This document shows positions 42,379 through 52,075 of a DNA stretch of 64,000 nt, piece by piece. A program made the position numbers and the translations under genes. How positions within the stretch are numbered: position 1 is the first letter of the stretch; each line of letters starts with the position of its first letter. This stretch comes from Gimesia sp. (GTDB lineage Bacteria > Planctomycetota > Planctomycetia > Planctomycetales > Planctomycetaceae): NCBI RefSeq assembly GCF_040219335.1, contig NZ_JAVJSQ010000019.1, positions 186,001-250,000 of the forward strand, read 5' to 3'. The notes beneath the pieces are model-generated. The model ran no database searches. It was not told the DNA's origin and worked only from the letters and a program-made list of their open reading frames with translations.

Positions 42379-42624
42379 ATGAAAACTACTTCTCCCCCCG
42401 TCAGTCCTGCTGTGTTGACTCGGTTTAAATTCCTGGTCTGGATGGGACTGCTCATTTCACTCAGTGATCTGACCTGTATCCTGGTACTCGGAGATCGTTT
42501 TCCCAAACTGCTGGCAGGGATTGTGCTGATGCCGGCGCTGTTATTCATGCTGGTGGCTTTTAAGGTGCTCTACAAAGCAGTGCCTCCCAAAGAACGCCGA
42601 TGGCGCGTCGAGAATAGAAGCTGA
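42379..42624 (+). CDS. small two-helix membrane protein
   Basis: ATG 42379 is chosen over ATG 42361 because AGGGAG lies just seven bases before it. The 81-residue product has two hydrophobic helices (about 15-35, VWMGLLISLSDLTCILVL; and 42-62, LAGIVLMPALLFMLVAFKVL) and a basic C-terminal tail (PPKERRWRVENR), giving an inside tail. I do not recognise the family. Codon use and a good ribosome site support it as a real gene. Confidence 0.6.
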   Translation: MKTTSPPVSPAVLTRFKFLVWMGLLISLSDLTCILVLGDRFPKLLAGIVLMPALLFMLVAFKVLYKAVPPKERRWRVENRS

Positions 42625-42644
42625 GCCAGAGCCAAAACATACAC

Positions 42645-42715
42645 AATCAGAATCTGATTGGATGTGCCACCAGCGGCGGATGGAATACTTGGTAGCAGGT
42701 ATTTTGCCTGCTACC
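42645..42715. repeat. two intergenic hairpins
   Basis: AATCAG-AAT-CTGATT (42645-42659) and GGTAGCAGG-TATTTTG-CCTGCTACC (42691-42715) lie 21 and 67 bases after the small membrane gene. The second has a nine-pair perfect stem but no T-run, so it may be a weak terminator or a dispersed repeat. Its GGTAG/CTACC ends recall the terminator at 35373. Confidence 0.4.
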
Positions 42716-42860
42716 TGTCCGGATTATCAATCATGAGGTTTTTCAATCTCTATGCTTTTCCGATCACCACCAATCCTGATCTTCGCTTGTGTTCAAGTGA
42801 ATAGATTGGCATGATAGACCCAAGTAATGTGAGTGCGAGAATTGAGTAAGAGGAAATTCG

Positions 42861-43364
42861 ATGACAGATCTGGACCGACGAGCAGAAAATTATCTGCAGA
42901 AAAGTATGCAGGCGTTGGTTGGCTTTGTTGGCTCTTATATTTTTCTCGCCTACGTGTTTATGTTTCTGGGGCTGTTACTGTTTGAAACTGATTTGACCTG
43001 GCCTGAAGAGAAGCGGCAGTCATTCATACTCTGGCTCACTTTCGGTCTCGCTTGCGGGTTTGCCGTTTTCACGGTCTTCTATGGAAGCAAAAAACTCTCC
43101 CGCTTCTGGCTCTGGTTTTTGTTGATATTCAGTCTGAGTTCCCTGATCCAGGTTGTACCGGAAAAGGGAAGTTTACATGTTGAGTTGAATCAGAACTGGC
43201 CTCAATGGACGATCGCTTCTCTATATGTTCGATCGAACTTTCATCCTGTCAAACTGATCGTCTTGGCAATTCATGCTTCCCTGGCGCTGGGATTAGCCTG
43301 GCTCCTTCGTTTTTGCTGGTCTCGACTGTTTCAGTCACGAACGGCGCTGCGAAATTCTGATTGA
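42861..43364 (+). CDS. four-helix membrane protein of unknown function
   Basis: The 167-residue product has a charged N-terminus and four hydrophobic segments (about 18-41, 53-73, 79-95 and 128-148). GAGGAA lies six bases before the ATG. No motif of a known family is visible. It precedes two further small genes on the same strand (62-base gap), which suggests a loose operon. Confidence 0.65.
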   Translation: MTDLDRRAENYLQKSMQALVGFVGSYIFLAYVFMFLGLLLFETDLTWPEEKRQSFILWLTFGLACGFAVFTVFYGSKKLSRFWLWFLLIFSLSSLIQVVPEKGSLHVELNQNWPQWTIASLYVRSNFHPVKLIVLAIHASLALGLAWLLRFCWSRLFQSRTALRNSD

Positions 43365-43425
43365 ATATACACAGTAAATACATCACTGAAGATTTCTGGA
43401 AAGTAAGTTAAAGAGAGAAAATATC

Positions 43426-43860
43426 ATGCGAGTTGTGGCAAAGTTGCTGGTTGTGGTTCTGATTATTGCATTCGTGCGATCCAACCGGAATTCAAAAAAC
43501 GACAAACCGGCGCCACCAATTGAACCTTCCGCGGTGATCGAAAATAACGGTGTGGAATACAGGCTCTATCGAGGCGTCAAATTACTGGATGTCTTTGAGA
43601 CGCTCCCGACCAGTGCCATCGATACGCTCGACGCGGATACCCGCTCCAAACAGCACCTGATCGTCGTCATCACGGTACCCCTGGGAAATCATAAGGTCAG
43701 CGATCTGCAAACCACCTTCAAACTGAAAAACGGACAATCCTTCGTCAGAAAATGGCTGCCCGTGAATGATAATAAGAACGAAATCGCGACGGGCGTGTTT
43801 GCGGTGACTGACAGCGTCGTTTCCTGTTCGACGGAAATCAAACCATCCGCGAGAAAGTGA
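43426..43860 (+). CDS. small secreted or anchored protein of unknown function
   Basis: The 144-residue product has an N-terminal hydrophobic segment (VVAKLLVVVLIIAFVRS) followed by Asn/Lys-rich linker and a beta-rich domain of about 100 residues. AGAGAG precedes the ATG. The family is not recognised. The next gene follows after 13 bases. Confidence 0.6.
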   Translation: MRVVAKLLVVVLIIAFVRSNRNSKNDKPAPPIEPSAVIENNGVEYRLYRGVKLLDVFETLPTSAIDTLDADTRSKQHLIVVITVPLGNHKVSDLQTTFKLKNGQSFVRKWLPVNDNKNEIATGVFAVTDSVVSCSTEIKPSARK

Positions 43861-43873
43861 AACCAGAAAACGC

Positions 43874-44485
43874 GTGATAAATATGAGAAATGAGTCCAGG
43901 CGGTCCGGCTTAACGAAGTGGGAATTCCTGGTGATAGTCAGTATCACCGGCATGCTAACCCTGTTTTTTTTCAAAAAGACTTGGAACCCCAAGGGACCTT
44001 CTGGAAAAATGATTCCCGTGACCTCACCGCGGGAGGAAAACCGGATCTTTCATCCGCTGGGCCTCTCATTCATTGCCCCTCCAAACTGGGATTCGAATCT
44101 GATAATGAGATATCATCAGGATGTCCCCAGGTTAAGCGTTGCTCCGCGCAATCGACTGATGATTCGTTATCAAAGAGCCAACTTCAACTGCATGCAGATA
44201 AACCAACCGGAACAGGAAGAATTGTCGAAGTCACAGCAAGTTCAATTTCAGGGCTTTCCTGCCTTTGAAAGGATGGTCATTGTCCGGAAAGATTCGTTTG
44301 ATGATCCTGCCAGATCTAATTATGAGCTCTATATCAACAGACATGGTGAGTGGTGGAATGTCCATTTTCTAATTTCGGAAGAAATGACTGAGTTGCCTGC
44401 TATGATGCGCAAGTACATAAATATGATTCGCTTTCCGCCAAAAGCAGTTGAGGAAGCAGAACAGTCCATGAAGTCAGAGGAATAG
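43874..44485 (+). CDS. single-pass membrane-anchored protein of unknown function
   Basis: The product has 203 residues from GTG 43874, or 200 from ATG 43883. It has one membrane helix (WEFLVIVSITGMLTLFFFKK, about 17-36) after a basic stretch, so the rest is outside the cytosol. The outer domain starts with a short basic/Ser linker, then FHPLGLSFIAPPNWDSNLIM, which resembles the start of PsbP/DUF1795-like domains. YELYINRHGEWWNVHFLISE and a helical tail follow. That likeness is weak. It pairs with the preceding gene. Confidence 0.65.
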   Translation: MINMRNESRRSGLTKWEFLVIVSITGMLTLFFFKKTWNPKGPSGKMIPVTSPREENRIFHPLGLSFIAPPNWDSNLIMRYHQDVPRLSVAPRNRLMIRYQRANFNCMQINQPEQEELSKSQQVQFQGFPAFERMVIVRKDSFDDPARSNYELYINRHGEWWNVHFLISEEMTELPAMMRKYINMIRFPPKAVEEAEQSMKSEE

Positions 44486-44525
44486 TAAGGAACCTACTCC
44501 CCAACTCAGGTGTCTTTAATTAAGA

Positions 44526-44855
44526 ATGTATTCCGCTTCCTCATTTTCAAAGCCAGTGAACGCCATGCAGGAATCTCACGACGCTAGCCGGCGGTTGACA
44601 ATCGACTTTTACGACATCGATTCCCTCCGTTATCCCACAATCACAAAATCCGTGGTCAGACTGTTTCAATTGGAACCGGCGGGGGAACTGACCATTGGTC
44701 TGTATGAAATGTTCCAGGATTATCAGTGTGAGAGACAGATCGTGGGGCTGGAGTGGGATCCCTGGCCGGGGTATATCGTGGTGGCGAAAACGGAGTCAGC
44801 GGAAGATCTGGTAAGGGAAATTGGTGCTTTTATTCAATCCAGGTTTTCCCGGTAA
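44526..44855 (+). CDS. small soluble protein upstream of NADAR, unknown function
   Basis: The product has 109 residues from ATG 44526; an in-frame ATG at 44565 would give 96. It has alternating beta and helix patterns (RLTIDFYDIDSLRYPTITK, GYIVVAKTESAEDLVREIGA), looks like a single alpha/beta domain, and has no signal peptide. I do not recognise it. The NADAR gene starts 17 bases after its stop, so the two are likely co-transcribed. Confidence 0.6.
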   Translation: MYSASSFSKPVNAMQESHDASRRLTIDFYDIDSLRYPTITKSVVRLFQLEPAGELTIGLYEMFQDYQCERQIVGLEWDPWPGYIVVAKTESAEDLVREIGAFIQSRFSR

Positions 44856-44872
44856 TAAACAGAGTTGTTCAC

Positions 44873-45328
44873 ATGGCGATTTGCTTCTACACCCGCAACG
44901 ACGAGTATGGTGCGTTTTCGAACTTCTCGCCACATGGGGTCGAGATAGACGGGCTCTGGTGGCCGAGCGTCGAACACTATTTTCAGGCGCAGAAATTCAG
45001 TGATCCGGAATACCGGGAACGGATCAGAACAGCCCCTAATTCGAAACAGGCGGCCCTGCTGGGACGCAGTCGCAAGGTCAAACTCCGCGACGACTGGGAA
45101 ACAGTCAAAGAGGAGATCATGTCGGCAGCCGTACTCAAGAAATTCCAGACGCACCTCGAATTGAAAGCACTTTTGCTCTCCACGGGTGATGAGGCAATTG
45201 TGGAAAACGCCCCCGGTGACTATTTCTGGGGTTGCGGACAGGACGGGACCGGTTTGAATCGTCTGGGGGTGATCCTGGAGCAGGTACGCGATGTACTCAG
45301 ACAGGGACTCAACTCAGATCAGAAATGA
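44873..45328 (+). CDS. NADAR-family N-glycosidase
   Basis: ATG 44873 begins MAICFYTRNDEYGAFSNFSP, which matches the family start, so the longer upstream frame is not used. The 151-residue protein has the NADAR/YbiA signatures: FSNFSPHGVEIDGLWWPSVEHYFQ split over two strands, QAQKF, the RKVKLRDDWETVKEEIM helix and the C-terminal GDYFWGCGQDGTGLNRLG. Members cut N-glycosidic bonds of riboflavin-pathway intermediates (YbiA) or remove ADP-ribose from DNA bases. Which substrate applies is not clear; the macro-domain gene 20 kb away is another ADP-ribose-type protein. Cytosolic. Confidence 0.92.
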   Translation: MAICFYTRNDEYGAFSNFSPHGVEIDGLWWPSVEHYFQAQKFSDPEYRERIRTAPNSKQAALLGRSRKVKLRDDWETVKEEIMSAAVLKKFQTHLELKALLLSTGDEAIVENAPGDYFWGCGQDGTGLNRLGVILEQVRDVLRQGLNSDQK

Positions 45329-45348
45329 TCCCGTCCGATCCTTTGTGT

Positions 45349-46797
45349 TTATGACAGAATTTCATTAATCACCGTCCCATGCACGTCAGTCAGACGGTAA
45401 TCCCGGCCCTGGTGTTTGTATATCAGGCGTTCGTGATTCAGACCCATGCAATGTAATAGGGTTGCGTTGAGATCGTGTACGTGAACCGGGTTCTCGGCGA
45501 TGTTGTAACAGAAATCGTCTGTCGCGCCGTAGGATATGCCCGGCTTAATGCCGCCGCCGGCCAGCCACATGGTGAAGCAGCGGCCGTGATGATCTCTGCC
45601 GTAATCGGTGCTGGTGAGTGTACCCTGACTGTAAATCGTGCGTCCAAATTCGCCGCCCCAGATGATCAGTGTGTCGTCCAGTAGTCCTCGCTGTTTGAGA
45701 TCAGTAAGCAGTGCTGCGGTTGGCTGGTCGATGTCGCCGCACTGCAGGCGCAGGTCGCTGGGCAGATTGTAATGCTGGTCCCAGCCCCGGTGATAGAGTT
45801 GAATGAACCGCACACCCCGCTCTGCCATCCGTCGGGCCAGCAGGCAGTTGGCGGCGTAGGTTCCCGGTTTACGGGAAGCCTCACCATAGAGGTCGAATGT
45901 CTGCTCACTTTCATTCGAAAAGTCGGTCAGGTCAGGAACGGAGGTCTGCATGCGGTAAGCCATCTCGTATTGCGCGATGCGGGTCTGGATTTCCGGATCG
46001 CGATAGGTTTCAAACTGCCTTTGATTCAACATCGCAAGGCTGTCCAGCATACTTCGTCTACTGGCGTCGGTGAGACCGGACGGATTGGAGAGATAGAGTA
46101 CCGGATCGCCGTTCTTCCGGAAGTTGACTCCCTGGTGACTCGAAGGCAGAAATCCGGTGCCCCACAGTCGGGCATACAGGGGATCTGCGGGGCGGGATGC
46201 ACTGCCGTCGGAGATCAATACCACAAACGCGGGCAGGTTCTGGTTCTCGCTGCCCAGTCCGTAACTGGACCATGCACCAAAGCTGGGACGTCCCGGTTGC
46301 TGGTGTCCAGTCTGCATCAGTGTGACTGCCGGGTCGTGATTGATCGCTTCTGTGTGCATCGACTTAATCACGCAGACATCATCGATCACCTTCGCCAGGT
46401 GCGGCAGTGCATCGCTGACCCAGGTGCCACTCTCGCCATGCCGTTGGAACTGGAACTGGTTCGGCGCTGCGACCGGGAACGATTTCTGATTTGAAGTCAT
46501 ACCCGTCAGCCGTTGATCACCGCGGACCGAGTCGGGTAGCGGACTCGCATTCAATTCCCTGAGACGCGGTTTATAGTCGAAGAGTTCCATCTGCGAGGGA
46601 CCGCCGTGCATGAACAGGTAGATCACACGTTTCGCTTTCCCCGGAAAATGGGAGGGTAGCACCGAGTCAGCAGGACCTGCATCGAGATCCGAATTGAGCA
46701 GTGATCCCAGTGCAACCGCACCAATGCCTGTGGCATTGCGGCGGAAAAACTGCCGGCGGGTGACTTCCTGTTGGAGCAGGTTGAGTTCGTTCTGCAT
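45349..46797 (-). CDS. DUF1501 protein, Tat-exported
   Basis: From ATG 46797 (MQNELNLL...) the product is 482 residues. It opens with a twin-arginine signal [20 protein letters not shown], then [20 protein letters not shown], the DUF1501 hallmark. The alkaline-phosphatase-like fold continues with [15 protein letters not shown] and [20 protein letters not shown] longer upstream frame lacks these features and overlaps the upstream gene. DUF1501 proteins are almost always next to a PSCyt1/DUF1549/DUF1553 gene, as here, 16 bases upstream. They may be exported hydrolases of the alkaline phosphatase superfamily; no activity has been assigned by sequence. Confidence 0.92.
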   Translation of the reverse strand: MQNELNLLQQEVTRRQFFRRNATGIGAVALGSLLNSDLDAGPADSVLPSHFPGKAKRVIYLFMHGGPSQMELFDYKPRLRELNASPLPDSVRGDQRLTGMTSNQKSFPVAAPNQFQFQRHGESGTWVSDALPHLAKVIDDVCVIKSMHTEAINHDPAVTLMQTGHQQPGRPSFGAWSSYGLGSENQNLPAFVVLISDGSASRPADPLYARLWGTGFLPSSHQGVNFRKNGDPVLYLSNPSGLTDASRRSMLDSLAMLNQRQFETYRDPEIQTRIAQYEMAYRMQTSVPDLTDFSNESEQTFDLYGEASRKPGTYAANCLLARRMAERGVRFIQLYHRGWDQHYNLPSDLRLQCGDIDQPTAALLTDLKQRGLLDDTLIIWGGEFGRTIYSQGTLTSTDYGRDHHGRCFTMWLAGGGIKPGISYGATDDFCYNIAENPVHVHDLNATLLHCMGLNHERLIYKHQGRDYRLTDVHGTVINEILS

Positions 46798-46813
46798 CGG
46801 GGATCCTGTGGAA

Positions 46814-49800
46814 TTAGTGTTTCGTGACGGTCTCATCCATGTTGAGAATCGTGCTGGCGAGCATGCTCCAGGCCGCCAGTTCCGTGTCCGGAATCGTCGC
46901 CTCAATGGGGGCTTCACCAACCTGGATCAACTGTCGTGCTGCACTGGGGGCGGAGTGATAGATCTTCTGTTGCTTCTGGAGCAGGCGTGTCAGAATCTGC
47001 TGTTCCCGCTTATCGGGACTACGGCTGGTGGCAGAACGGAACAGGAAAGCGATATGTTCCGATTCCGTTCCCTCCTGTTTTAATGTGCGTGTTGCCAGTA
47101 CTCGGGCCGCTTCGAGGTAAGTCGGATCATTCATCAGTACCAGAGCCTGGAGTGGTGTATTGGTGCGGGGACGACGAACAGTACAGGTTTCGCGAGTCGG
47201 AGCATCGAAGGCCATCAGCCCGGGAGGAGGACTCTGTCGTTTCCAGTAAGTATAGAGGCTGCGACGGTACAGCCCGTCTCCCGAATCCTGTTGATAGGTG
47301 ACATCGCCATCGTAGGAGACCGCTTCCCAGAGTCCTAGCGGCTGATAAGGTTTGACGCTTGGTCCCCCCTGCTTTGCTACGAGCAGACCGCTGATGTGCA
47401 GTGCATTGTCCCGGACCGTCTCTGCATCGAGTCGGAAGCGGGGGCCGCGTGAGAGCAGCCGGTTTTCGGGATCGCGCTCATAGAGTTCACTGGTGCCGCG
47501 AGAAGACTGCTGATAAGTCGCTGAAAGCGCGATGAGCTTGATCAGGTGTTTGACATCCCAGTCGCTTTCACGAAATTCGACAGCCAGCCAGTCAAGTAGT
47601 TCCGGATGACTGGGCCATTCTCCCTGCGAACCGAAGTCTTCGACCGTTTTGACCAGGCCGACGCCAAACATCTGTTGCCAGAGCCGGTTTACATAGACGC
47701 GAGCTGTTAATGGGTGTTCAGGACTGGTGAGCCAGCGGGCCAGTCCGAGACGATTCGTCGGAAATTCATCACGGAAGCCTGGCAGGACGGCGGGGACCCT
47801 GGCGTTTACTTTTTCACCCGGATGATTGTAAACGCCCCGCTCCAAAATAAAGGTCACTCGTGGTTCCTTGTTTTCCTGCATCACCATCGTTGAGGGGATC
47901 TGCTTGCGCAAGCGGGCGAGTTGACTGCGTTTCTTCTCCAGAGCCTGTTCCGTACCACGGAATTCCTCAGGGGCTGCCGTGTTGAGGAAGTAGGTTCGTA
48001 GTGCCTCCTGCTGTTGTTGCGTGCGTTTCTCCCTGGGGACCGCGAGAGTGGCGGTCAGGAATTGCGAATCGGCGAGTTGCCTGGCTTCTTCTGCACTTAA
48101 CGTGCGGCTGTAGATTCGCAGCTCATCGAGGTTGCCCTTATAAAAGGCACTGGTCGAACGGCGGCCGAGGCGAAAGGGTTCATCAGTTGTAATGCTGGAG
48201 GTAAGGCTGTCGTAGGGGGCAGAGGTACTTTGCAAAGCACCATTCAGATAGATGCGAATTCCCGCTGCTGTCGACGAGCCGTCGTAGCTGACGAGTAGAT
48301 GCTGCCAGCGACCGGTACTGATGCTGCCGTCGGTCACCACCTGAATCGCATTGCTGTTCCAGGCGTGGATCAGGTGGACGCAGAGCTTTCCTTTACGGAG
48401 CATGATGTCGAAGCCCCGGAGTTGTTGTCGATCGTCATTCTGAGAAAGAATGCAGATCGGGCCCCCCGAAGCGGGTTTGATCCAGGCAGCGATGGAAAAG
48501 GGCGTGTGCCGATCGAGGGGGAGTTGCTGATGACTTTCCAGCAAGGCCGTTCCGTCAAACTGCGCACCCGTTCCCAGAAAGCCGGCGTTGTTTTCGACGT
48601 TGCCGATGGCCTTGAATGTCTGGTTTTGGTTCAGATCGTCCAGGGGATCGTGGAGAATCAGTTTCTCGGTCGGAGGGGATTTCAGCGTCGCAGCAATCTG
48701 TTGTTCCCATTCCGTTTGGAGTCGAGCGAGCTTCGTTTCGTTCTGCTGATGCTGCTGCTCGAGGGTTTGCAATTCGTTCTGCAGTTTCAGTTCTTTGTCC
48801 TTATAGTCCGGGGACGGGATCTGCAGAACCGGTTGTGCATTACCTGCAGTGCGGGTGTTGCCGGTCTCGGGGGTATTGTTGAAGAAGGCGAAGAGCTGGT
48901 AGAACTCTTTCTGTGAGATCGGATCGTATTTGTGATCGTGACAGCGGGCGCAGCCCATGGTGAGCCCCATCCAAACCGTGGACGTCGTATCGAGGCGGTC
49001 GACGATGTATTCCACGCGGTACTCTTCATCGATGATTCCTGTCTCGCGGGTCGTCATATGATTGCGATGAAAACCTGTGGCGATCAGCTGTTTTTGAGTC
49101 GGATCGGGGAGCAGGTCACCGGCCAGCTGCTCGATCGTAAACTGATCGAAAGGCAGGTTCCGGTTGAAAGCGTCGATAACCCAGTCCCGCCAGTGCCACA
49201 TCTCCCACTCTTCATCAGTGAAATAACCGCTGGTATCTGCATAGCGGGCTGCGTCGAGCCAGTAGCGAGCACGATGCTCGCCATAATGCGGCGAGCTGAG
49301 CAGGCGGTCGATCAGGTTTTCCAGGGCCTGTGGTGAGTCGTCCTGCAGGAAGGCGTCCAGTTCCTCCAGCGTGGGAGGCAGGCCGATCAGATCCAGTGAG
49401 AGCCGCCGACAGAGTGTCGCTTTATCAGCCCGGGGAGACGGCTTGAGACCTTCCTGTTGCAGACGAGCCAGGACAAAACGGTCGATCGGGTTTCGTACCC
49501 AGGTTTGATCTTTAACCTCAGGCAGGTCTGGACGTCGGGGCGGAATGAAAGACCAGTGCTGCTGATAGGCGGCTCCCGTTGCGATCCAGCGTTTGAGCAA
49601 ATCAATTTCCGCTGGCGACAGTTCCTTACCGGAATCAATGGGGGGCATTTTGAGAGAATCATCTGTGGTGATCAGCCGTTTGGCTAACTCACTCTGGTGG
49701 GGATGCTGACGATCAATAATGCGGTAGCCATCACGGGGGCGAATTGCGTTTTCCTGGTCATCCAGACGGAGATCGGCTTCGCGGGTCGCCGCATCGGGCC

Positions 49801-49954
49801 CGTGACAGTGCAGACATTTCTCAGAAAGGATCGGCCGGATGTCACGATTGAACTCGATTTGTCCAGGTTCGCTCTCCTCTGCTCCGTGAAGCAGTGATAC
49901 TCCCCAGAGAGAGAAGATCAGGGGCATTAAAGCTATCGGTAATGAATTATGCAT
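46814..49954 (-). CDS. planctomycete cytochrome C (PSCyt1)/DUF1549/LamG/DUF1553 protein
   Basis: ATG 49954 gives a clean signal peptide and 1046 residues. PSCyt1 is near the N-terminus with a heme motif CLHCH (47-51). DUF1549 follows (about 130-370; [45 protein letters not shown], with [11 protein letters not shown]). A concanavalin/LamG-like domain is inserted at about 430-630 ([27 protein letters not shown]). DUF1553 fills about 740-1040 ([21 protein letters not shown]). It is a large exported protein, thought to be linked to heterotrophy on polymers. It is paired with DUF1501. Confidence 0.92.
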   Translation of the reverse strand: MHNSLPIALMPLIFSLWGVSLLHGAEESEPGQIEFNRDIRPILSEKCLHCHGPDAATREADLRLDDQENAIRPRDGYRIIDRQHPHQSELAKRLITTDDSLKMPPIDSGKELSPAEIDLLKRWIATGAAYQQHWSFIPPRRPDLPEVKDQTWVRNPIDRFVLARLQQEGLKPSPRADKATLCRRLSLDLIGLPPTLEELDAFLQDDSPQALENLIDRLLSSPHYGEHRARYWLDAARYADTSGYFTDEEWEMWHWRDWVIDAFNRNLPFDQFTIEQLAGDLLPDPTQKQLIATGFHRNHMTTRETGIIDEEYRVEYIVDRLDTTSTVWMGLTMGCARCHDHKYDPISQKEFYQLFAFFNNTPETGNTRTAGNAQPVLQIPSPDYKDKELKLQNELQTLEQQHQQNETKLARLQTEWEQQIAATLKSPPTEKLILHDPLDDLNQNQTFKAIGNVENNAGFLGTGAQFDGTALLESHQQLPLDRHTPFSIAAWIKPASGGPICILSQNDDRQQLRGFDIMLRKGKLCVHLIHAWNSNAIQVVTDGSISTGRWQHLLVSYDGSSTAAGIRIYLNGALQSTSAPYDSLTSSITTDEPFRLGRRSTSAFYKGNLDELRIYSRTLSAEEARQLADSQFLTATLAVPREKRTQQQQEALRTYFLNTAAPEEFRGTEQALEKKRSQLARLRKQIPSTMVMQENKEPRVTFILERGVYNHPGEKVNARVPAVLPGFRDEFPTNRLGLARWLTSPEHPLTARVYVNRLWQQMFGVGLVKTVEDFGSQGEWPSHPELLDWLAVEFRESDWDVKHLIKLIALSATYQQSSRGTSELYERDPENRLLSRGPRFRLDAETVRDNALHISGLLVAKQGGPSVKPYQPLGLWEAVSYDGDVTYQQDSGDGLYRRSLYTYWKRQSPPPGLMAFDAPTRETCTVRRPRTNTPLQALVLMNDPTYLEAARVLATRTLKQEGTESEHIAFLFRSATSRSPDKREQQILTRLLQKQQKIYHSAPSAARQLIQVGEAPIEATIPDTELAAWSMLASTILNMDETVTKH

Positions 49955-50059
49955 GGATCGAATATGGGCAATCCTGAAATTAAATGGGGCGGGCAATATA
50001 TAAACTAAATTAAATATTAGCAGGCTTCACCTGGATTGTCACTTGCGGATCCGGAGAAA

Positions 50060-50518
50060 TCAGGATTCAGAAATGGTGGGATAGCTTGTGATGACGCCGA
50101 TGGGGAGTTCGGTCTTTCCATTCCGAATCCGTTTCAGTTGATTCAACCGGCTGATGGCTTTTTCTAATTGTTTCAGATCAGAGGCGATGATCTGCCCACC
50201 GCCTGGTTGAATCAGTATGACATAGCCTGGCGTCGATGGATTGGGCTTCCATAAACCAACCTCCAGCCAGAGCGCACAGACCGGATTTTGATCCGTCTGG
50301 ATGACAGCAAGTGGGTTTTTGAGTGCTTTGCTCAATCGATCTGCAGCTGCTTTAATTTCGGGGCTACTGTCTGAGGGGAGTGCGACGGGCCACGGCCAGG
50401 CAGCAAATGTCTGTCTGGAATTTTTAAACTGTCCAGTCTGTGAAACAACTATCGATTCGCTAGCGGGGAGAATGAGGAATCCGAAGAGGGAGAGATAGAA
50501 AATGAAGAGACGAACCAT
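50060..50518 (-). CDS. small secreted protein of unknown function
   Basis: The 152-residue product has a signal peptide (RLFIFYLSLFGFLILPASESIV) and a short globular domain with a helix DSSPEIKAAADRLSKALKNP. The Lys/Arg-rich tail ends near IGVITSYPTISES. No family recognised. It lies upstream of the PSCyt1 gene on the same strand with a gap of 105 bases, so a shared promoter is possible but not evident. Confidence 0.6.
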   Translation of the reverse strand: MVRLFIFYLSLFGFLILPASESIVVSQTGQFKNSRQTFAAWPWPVALPSDSSPEIKAAADRLSKALKNPLAVIQTDQNPVCALWLEVGLWKPNPSTPGYVILIQPGGGQIIASDLKQLEKAISRLNQLKRIRNGKTELPIGVITSYPTISES

Positions 50519-50672
50519 GTTTCTGCCTGTTTCTGAGAAGAAAATGGAATCGGAGAAGAACCTGTCTCCAATGATTATAGTCCTGCTGCATAGAAAAGTG
50601 TGACTTTACTTTCATTGAGTGATCTAAAATTAAACATCCCCTCTTGTGCTCAAACTTGTGAGAGCGAACCTG

Positions 50673-51431
50673 ATGAGATCCGACTTACCGCCGTGGCCCC
50701 TCGACGCGATATGCCTTCGTCCTGATAACCTGACGATACCTGAACTTGCACAGATCGTTTATCAAAGGACCTGCCGAACGGATTTCAGCGAGCCTGGCTT
50801 CTGTCTGATCAACCTGGGGGCAGACCTAGGTTCGAAGGGCTAGCGTAGTACAATGGTTGCTCTCAAGCAGGAACTGGCGACGGCTCATGAAACTACGCGA
50901 GGAGAGACACTGCAGTACGTTTCGCTGGGGCGCTTTGATCAACAAAATTCGACAAAACCTCATCGCGACAATGGGCCGGAGGAGTGTTTCCTCATGCTGG
51001 GATATGAGCCAACCGAGGTGGAAAGCACTCTGGAGATATCCGACTATGCACTCTGCGCACATGAACTGGGTCTGACCCCCGCCGCGTTTCTTGCTCAGCA
51101 CAACCCGATGTTTCAGTCGGGCTATGAAATGCTGCAGCCTTTTGCGACTCAGGTCTCCTGTTTTTCCTGTGCCGAATATCAGATCGTCTGTATCAATAAT
51201 TCTTCTGTTCCCTACTCCGCAGATCATTCAACCTGGATGGGGACCCTGCATACGGCGACGGTCAAGAATCCGGATACGTCAAAACGCCGCGTGATCAATT
51301 CGACTTTAATTGCTTCCGTTCCTCCAGGAATGAAGGATGTCCTTTCTCAGGTAGATGTAGAAGAGTTCTTGCGTACCAATCTGATTCGACGTCGTGATTA
51401 TGGTGGTCATCAACAGACCGACGTTTTTTGA
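50673..51431 (+). pseudogene. 2OG-Fe(II)-oxygenase-like gene interrupted by an in-frame TAG
   Basis: Two open segments in the same frame, from ATG 50673 and from ATG 50853, read as one protein of about 250 residues split by one TAG at 50841-50843 (codon 57). Protein-like composition continues through it: NLGADLGSKG, stop, RSTMVALKQEL. The second half has H-x-D in STKPHRDNGPEECF (codons 97 and 99). A distal His in GTLHTATV (codon 193) and Arg 12-13 residues later (KRRVIN) complete a pattern found in Fe(II)/2-oxoglutarate oxygenases. The truncated part from 50853 alone could be translated. It could be a nonsense mutation, a sequencing error or programmed readthrough. Confidence 0.7.
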
Positions 51432-51497
51432 TTCTGTTGTGGGGAACTGGTAAACTAAAGTCAGCATTTTGTATTCAATTATTGTAAAGGCGAGGGT

Positions 51498-51992
51498 ATG
51501 TGGGGGCAGCGGCTTGCGAATCTACTTAAGGGAGTGATCGGCGGTGCTTTTACCGGCCTGTTAGTGGGAGTAGTTATCGTGCAGCTCACGATGGCATACG
51601 TGATTCAGCGATCTGATTACATCCATCCGACCCTCTTTGAAACTGCTGAAGTGCGCTATCGCTGGACCCTGATCCTCAGTTTTGTCACTGTCTTCATCCT
51701 GGTCGGTCCCTTCTTCGCCTTCCATACATTCGGCCCCTGGGTGCGGCAGGCGATGTATGGTCTGCTGGGATGTGTAGCTCTGGTTGTGGGAATTGCTCTG
51801 TTGGGAGCCTGGATTGAGGGAGAATTTCCTTTTAATCACTATAAAGGATCGGAACAAAACTGGATCTCTGCGGCACGGGGGTATGGGATTCCGGCTGCGT
51901 TTTTGTTCGGACCTGTAACCGGGATTCTGATTGGCAGGTACTGGATTTCTGGGACTGACGATCAGCAGTTATCGGGCAAAATAAGTGCCTGA
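51498..51992 (+). CDS. four-helix membrane protein of unknown function
   Basis: The 164-residue product follows a good ribosome site (AAGGCGAGGG directly before ATG). It has hydrophobic segments at about 15-35, 55-75, 85-105 and 130-150 with short charged loops; the N-terminal region is Gly/Ala-rich (GGAFTGLLVGVVIVQL). No family recognised. It lies 66 bases after the interrupted gene and ahead of another small membrane gene. Confidence 0.65.
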   Translation: MWGQRLANLLKGVIGGAFTGLLVGVVIVQLTMAYVIQRSDYIHPTLFETAEVRYRWTLILSFVTVFILVGPFFAFHTFGPWVRQAMYGLLGCVALVVGIALLGAWIEGEFPFNHYKGSEQNWISAARGYGIPAAFLFGPVTGILIGRYWISGTDDQQLSGKISA

Positions 51993-52075
51993 GCAACTTT
52001 TGATGAAGGTGATTTCCCATGAATGACGATCTTATTATCTACTGCGGGTCAGTCTAGAAGAGGGATCATCAATCG

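Noticed and set aside
45772-46494. Open frame of 240 codons on the + strand opposite the DUF1501 gene
   Set aside because: Antisense shadow of a conserved family; composition is not protein-like.
48299-48916. Open frame of 205 codons on the + strand opposite the PSCyt1 gene
   Set aside because: Antisense shadow within a conserved gene; no start signal.
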